Shown: piece after piece, positions 60,846-64,000 of the stretch
Layout: every line of letters starts with the position of its first letter
How positions within the stretch are numbered: position 1 is the stretch's first letter
Assembly: GCF_002013915.1 (NCBI RefSeq)
Contig: NZ_MBTF01000023.1
Span: 248,001-312,000 of the forward strand
Reading direction: 5' to 3'
Origin: Mucilaginibacter pedocola
GTDB lineage: Bacteria > Bacteroidota > Bacteroidia > Sphingobacteriales > Sphingobacteriaceae
Length of the DNA: 64,000 bases
Notes under the pieces: generated by a model
The model's input: the letters and a program-made list of their open reading frames with translations, nothing else
Database searches by the model: none
Told to the model about the DNA's origin: nothing
Position numbers and translations under genes: made by a program

Positions 60846-60912
60846 ATAGAAGCATTCGTTCTTTAATTTTCCCCGCCAAACCTCCTATCTTTAGCGCAAA
60901 AAGCCGCTAAAG

Positions 60913-61485
60913 GTGGAACACAGCGACAGCGCCATTATTGCTTTACTGAAGGAGGGTGACCAACGGGTATTTGAACAGGTGTTTAAAACGCATTTCAAAA
61001 ACCTGCATAGTTACGCCTACACTTTTTTAAAGGATGATGAACTGGCCGAGGAAGTGGTACAAAATGTGTTTTGCCGTATTTGGGAAAAACGCGGGCAGCT
61101 GAAAACAGATGGCTCTATAAAGGCTTACCTGTACCGCGCCGTGCACAACGAAAGCCTGAATTATTTAAAACGAGAGAAGGTAAAGGCGAACTTCGAGGTT
61201 TATTATACGGGGCAAATGGAGCAACAGGAGGGCGAATCTGCAGAAAAGGTGATGGCTACCGAGTTGGAGCAGCGCATAAGGCAGGCGCTGAACGAACTGC
61301 CGCAGCAATGCCGCACCATTTTTCAGCTAAGCCGTTTCGAACAATTGAAGTACCAGCAAATTGCCGACCATATGGGGCTATCGGTAAAAACCATTGAGAA
61401 CCAAATGGGCAAGGCGCTGAAACTGATGCGCGCTAAACTGGCAGAGTTTTTAACGCTGCTTTTTATATTATGGATAAACCGCTGA
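60913..61485 (+). CDS. ECF-type RNA polymerase sigma factor (FecI-like)
   Basis: A 190-residue sigma-70 family member of the ECF type: region 2 has FKNLHSYAYTFLKDDELAEE and VVQNVFCRIWEKRGQLKTDG; region 4 has LPQQCRTIFQLSRFEQLKYQ and the helix-turn-helix IADHMGLSVKTIENQMGKALK. The start is GTG 60913. It lies upstream of a FecR-type anti-sigma gene with a 4-bp gap. Typical FecI/FecR pairs are induced by substrates of an outer-membrane receptor. Confidence 0.92.
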   Translation: MEHSDSAIIALLKEGDQRVFEQVFKTHFKNLHSYAYTFLKDDELAEEVVQNVFCRIWEKRGQLKTDGSIKAYLYRAVHNESLNYLKREKVKANFEVYYTGQMEQQEGESAEKVMATELEQRIRQALNELPQQCRTIFQLSRFEQLKYQQIADHMGLSVKTIENQMGKALKLMRAKLAEFLTLLFILWINR

Positions 61486-61489
61486 CCGC

Positions 61490-62476
61490 ATGGATAGTAG
61501 CAACCCACATATGAACGACGACCTGCTGGTGAAATACCTGGTTGGCGAAGCTACGCCCCAAGAGGCTGCGGATATTGATGCCTGGCTGGCTGCCGATGAG
61601 GCCAACGCCGTGCATTACGCTCAGCTTAAAAGAATTTGGGATGAAAGCCTGAAGCTGGCCAATACCAGCACGGTTGATGCCGATGCTGCCTATACGCGCC
61701 TGCAATCCTGCATTAAAAATATGCCGGAGGCGGAAGAAGCTGCAATTGTTCCACTTGCATCGAAGAAAACCAATTGGCTGGCCATTGCGGCAGCTGTATT
61801 GGTGTTTGTTGTTGCGGGCTATTTTGGGTTGAATTATTTGACTGGTCCGCCAAAAAATATCAGCATAGCCAGTAATAATGGTGTGCTGACCGATACTTTG
61901 CCCGATGGCTCGGTAATTACCATGAATGCCATGTCGCGGCTATCGTACCCAGAGAATTTTAAGGGCGATACCCGGCAGGTGAAGCTACAGGGCGAGGCAT
62001 TTTTTAACGTAAAGCCCGATAAAACAAAACCCTTTATTATTTCGGTGAACGATGTAACCATTAGGGTGGTTGGCACGTCTTTCAATATAAAAAGCAGGAA
62101 TGGTAAAACCGAAGTGATCGTGGCTACGGGTATTGTAAACGTTGCGCAAAACCACAAAAGCATTAACCTGAACCCGGGCGAAAAAACTGAAGTAGGGGCA
62201 GGGCAAGGTGGTTTGGGCAAGCAAAACGTAAAAGGCAAACTGTACAACTACTACGCCACCAAAGAACTGGTGTGCGATCAAACCCCGCTCGATGAACTGG
62301 TGCAGGCCTTGAACGCCATTTATGGGTCGAACATTGTTATCGGCAACAAAGCGATAGCCAAACTGCCTATAACCACGGTGTTTAAAGAGCAGCCACTTAA
62401 CCAGATACTAACGACGGTACAGGAAACCTTCAGAATATCGGTAGAGCGGCAAAACGGGCGCATCATCCTGAAATAA
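61490..62476 (+). CDS. FecR-family anti-sigma factor
   Basis: A 328-residue protein with an N-terminal anti-sigma domain (DDLLVKYLVGEATPQEAADI), a single membrane helix at about 101-119 (WLAIAAAVLVFVVAGYFGL) and a periplasmic FecR domain with DGSVITMNAMSRLSYPENF, GEAFFNVKPDKTKPFIISV and GTSFNIKSRNGKTEVIVATG. A C-terminal STN-like unit PLDELVQALNAIYGSNIVIG follows. It holds the sigma factor until an outer signal releases it. The start is the ATG at 61490; the ATG at 61511 is also possible. Confidence 0.92.
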   Translation: MDSSNPHMNDDLLVKYLVGEATPQEAADIDAWLAADEANAVHYAQLKRIWDESLKLANTSTVDADAAYTRLQSCIKNMPEAEEAAIVPLASKKTNWLAIAAAVLVFVVAGYFGLNYLTGPPKNISIASNNGVLTDTLPDGSVITMNAMSRLSYPENFKGDTRQVKLQGEAFFNVKPDKTKPFIISVNDVTIRVVGTSFNIKSRNGKTEVIVATGIVNVAQNHKSINLNPGEKTEVGAGQGGLGKQNVKGKLYNYYATKELVCDQTPLDELVQALNAIYGSNIVIGNKAIAKLPITTVFKEQPLNQILTTVQETFRISVERQNGRIILK

Positions 62477-62494
62477 TTTTACTACCAAACACCT

Positions 62495-64000
62495 ATGCAA
62501 TTAAAGCGCTTGCTATTATTGTTTACGGCTTGTGTTATGCTGTCGGCTATCTGTCTGAAGGCTTCGGCACAATCAATGCTTGGCCGCAATATTTCTATCC
62601 ATATTAACCAAAGGCCGCTGGGTGTGATGCTGAAAACGATGGAGGAGCGGGGTAAATTCTACTTCTCTTACGATAGCCGCTTGCTGAAACCCGATAGCCT
62701 GGTAAGCCTTGATGCTGATAACTGGACCATAAAAGAGGTGCTGGACCATTTGCTGATGCGCAAGTTCGAGTACAAAGAAACGCCGGGCTTTATTATTTTA
62801 CGTTACGCGCCGTTGCAACTAAAGGTACTAAGCGATAGCACCGCTATGCAGGGTGAAGATTTTGTAGTAAGCGGTTTTATTGCCGACGAGCACAGCGGCA
62901 AGAAACTCGCCAACGCCAGTGTATACGAACGCAACGTATTGCAAAGCACCCTAACAGATGCCAACGGCTTTTTCGAACTCAGGCTGAAAAACACCGGTAT
63001 GCAGGTGCAGCTTACCATCAGCAAGGAGTTTTATAAAGATACTACCATTACTTTCCTGAAAGATGTAAATATTACCCGGGTAACCGGCAAAAGCATTTTG
63101 TACTACGCCTTGAATGATGACCCCGAGGGGATAGAAACCACTTCGCTGGGTAAGCTGTTCCTCTCTACCCGGCAAAAAATACAGGCTGCCAACCTAAAGG
63201 GGCTTATTGCCAATGCGCCTTTCCAGGCATCAGCCATTCCCAATGTAAGCACCCACGGCGAAATGAACGGGCAGATAGTGAACACGGTTTCGCTGAACGC
63301 GGTCGGCGGCTATAACGCAGGTGTAGATGGCGCCGAACTGGGCATTATATTTAATTTGGATAAGGGCGATGTGCGCAGTTTCCAATTAGCCGGTGCTTTT
63401 AATGTGGTGGGCGGCAACGTAGGCGGTGTGCAAATAGCAGGGCTTTACAACAATGTATTGGGTAGCGTGCACGCGGTACAGGTAGCGCTATTGCACAATA
63501 GCGTAAAACGTAATTTGCGCGGTGTGCAGTTAAGCCTTTACAACCATGTGCGCGGCGAAGTAGAAGGTATACAGGTAGCACCCATTGGCAATATTGCCAA
63601 TAAACGTGTTGATGGTATACAGATGGCAATACTGGGCAATGTAGCCAGCCGCAAGTTTGAGGGCATACAACTGGGCGGACTGTTTAATTATGCAGGTTAC
63701 CTGCGCGGGCTGCAGATAGGTTTAATAAACATTGCCGACACCTCGCGCGGATTCAGTATAGGGCTCATCAATATTGTGAAGAACGGCTATCATAAAGTTA
63801 CCCTTGGTGCCAATGAGACGCTGCAGGCTAACCTCACCCTAAAATCGGGCAGTAAAAGTTTTTATACCCTGTACACCGGTGGTGCCAGGCTGAACGAGAA
63901 TGCAAAGATGTATGGCATGGGGATGGGTTTTGGCACCGTAATGGGCGGCGGGCGCATTACCCTAAACCCCGAAATCAGCAGCCGTTACCTGTACCAGGGT
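62495..64000 (+). CDS. STN and carboxypeptidase-regulatory-like protein with LA_2272-type repeats (partial, runs off the window)
   Basis: A protein of at least 502 residues, cut at the window end. Signal peptide MQLKRLLLLFTACVMLSAIC to about residue 26. An STN domain follows (ISIHINQRPLGVMLKTMEER and LDADNWTIKEVLDHLLMRKF), then a carboxypeptidase-regulatory-like domain (about 126-205, starting VVSGFIADEHSGKKLANASV). Residues about 298-420 hold eight units of 14-16 residues with x-G-(V/I)-Q-x-A/G-x-(L/I)-x-N, which resemble LA_2272-type surface repeats and should form a regular beta structure. It follows a FecI/FecR pair, so STN may contact FecR, but no plug-and-barrel receptor is seen before the window end. 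Confidence 0.85.
   Translation, partial: MQLKRLLLLFTACVMLSAICLKASAQSMLGRNISIHINQRPLGVMLKTMEERGKFYFSYDSRLLKPDSLVSLDADNWTIKEVLDHLLMRKFEYKETPGFIILRYAPLQLKVLSDSTAMQGEDFVVSGFIADEHSGKKLANASVYERNVLQSTLTDANGFFELRLKNTGMQVQLTISKEFYKDTTITFLKDVNITRVTGKSILYYALNDDPEGIETTSLGKLFLSTRQKIQAANLKGLIANAPFQASAIPNVSTHGEMNGQIVNTVSLNAVGGYNAGVDGAELGIIFNLDKGDVRSFQLAGAFNVVGGNVGGVQIAGLYNNVLGSVHAVQVALLHNSVKRNLRGVQLSLYNHVRGEVEGIQVAPIGNIANKRVDGIQMAILGNVASRKFEGIQLGGLFNYAGYLRGLQIGLINIADTSRGFSIGLINIVKNGYHKVTLGANETLQANLTLKSGSKSFYTLYTGGARLNENAKMYGMGMGFGTVMGGGRITLNPEISSRYLYQG

Noticed and set aside
1..64000. tRNA, rRNA or transposase genes
   Set aside because: No recognisable cloverleaf, rRNA segment or transposase sequence was seen by reading; mobile traces are limited to repeats and small nuclease genes.

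Overview
The window looks like chromosomal DNA of a Bacteroidota bacterium, most likely family Sphingobacteriaceae (Mucilaginibacter or Pedobacter-like). Several signals point there. The -7 promoter element TAnnTTTG recurs, and there is a type IX secretion (T9SS) type-B cargo with its PorP/SprF and PorE-like partners. The window also carries a FecI/FecR pair with an STN-domain partner, LytTR/LytS signalling, a BlaI/M56 pair, many lipoproteins and many short palindromic intergenic repeats. No rRNA, tRNA, CRISPR array, prophage or classical transposase was recognised. The genus assignment is inference.

Layout. 1-3.7 kb: a large membrane polysaccharide enzyme (GH18-NodB-GT2) and a tiny Cys-rich membrane protein. 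3.8-11.2 kb: a mostly minus-strand cluster of ligation enzymes (ATP-grasp-like, class I glutamine amidotransferase, GCS2-type carboxylate-amine ligase, second ATP-grasp, esterase), with a second esterase divergent. This is the strongest candidate for an uncharacterised biosynthetic system. 11.4-14.3 kb: an orphan antitoxin-like gene, a membrane protein and typA. 14.5-25.3 kb: a plus-strand surface region with a flippase, methyltransferases, a very long Ig-like T9SS cargo, PorP/SprF, PorE-like OmpA protein, a GxxExxY gene in an inverted-repeat unit, and a glycosyltransferase. 25.4-45.9 kb: housekeeping and single genes, including AI-2E transporter, two paralogous lipoproteins, recO, dgkA, a 5-PAS histidine kinase, CotH, SDR, an M28 peptidase, a HAD/PGDH-remnant/ACT fusion, UspA, ClC, kynA and ilvE. 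45.9-55.6 kb: sulfurtransferase, an SRPBCC protein, outer-membrane barrel, CE7 esterase, acyltransferase, radical SAM protein and a LytTR/LytS two-component pair. 55.8-58.8 kb: a BlaI/M56 regulatory pair followed by a secreted protein that shares the same unusual Q-A-x-K/R-D heptad repeat with the M56 sensor. 59-64 kb: ArsR/SRPBCC, a secreted DUF6134-like protein, and an ECF sigma/FecR/STN-repeat locus cut by the window end.

Intergenic DNA is rich in repeats. There are 97-bp elements with inverted ends (beside a GIY-YIG nuclease gene), 94-111-bp hairpin elements, a 160-bp element with perfect 18-bp ends, and an inverted repeat that in one copy encloses a GxxExxY gene and in another is empty. 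Short direct repeats of the type AATCGGTGGAATC also occur, and in one place they form the first codons of a radical SAM gene. Functions are assigned from motifs read by eye in the translations; no database search was possible.
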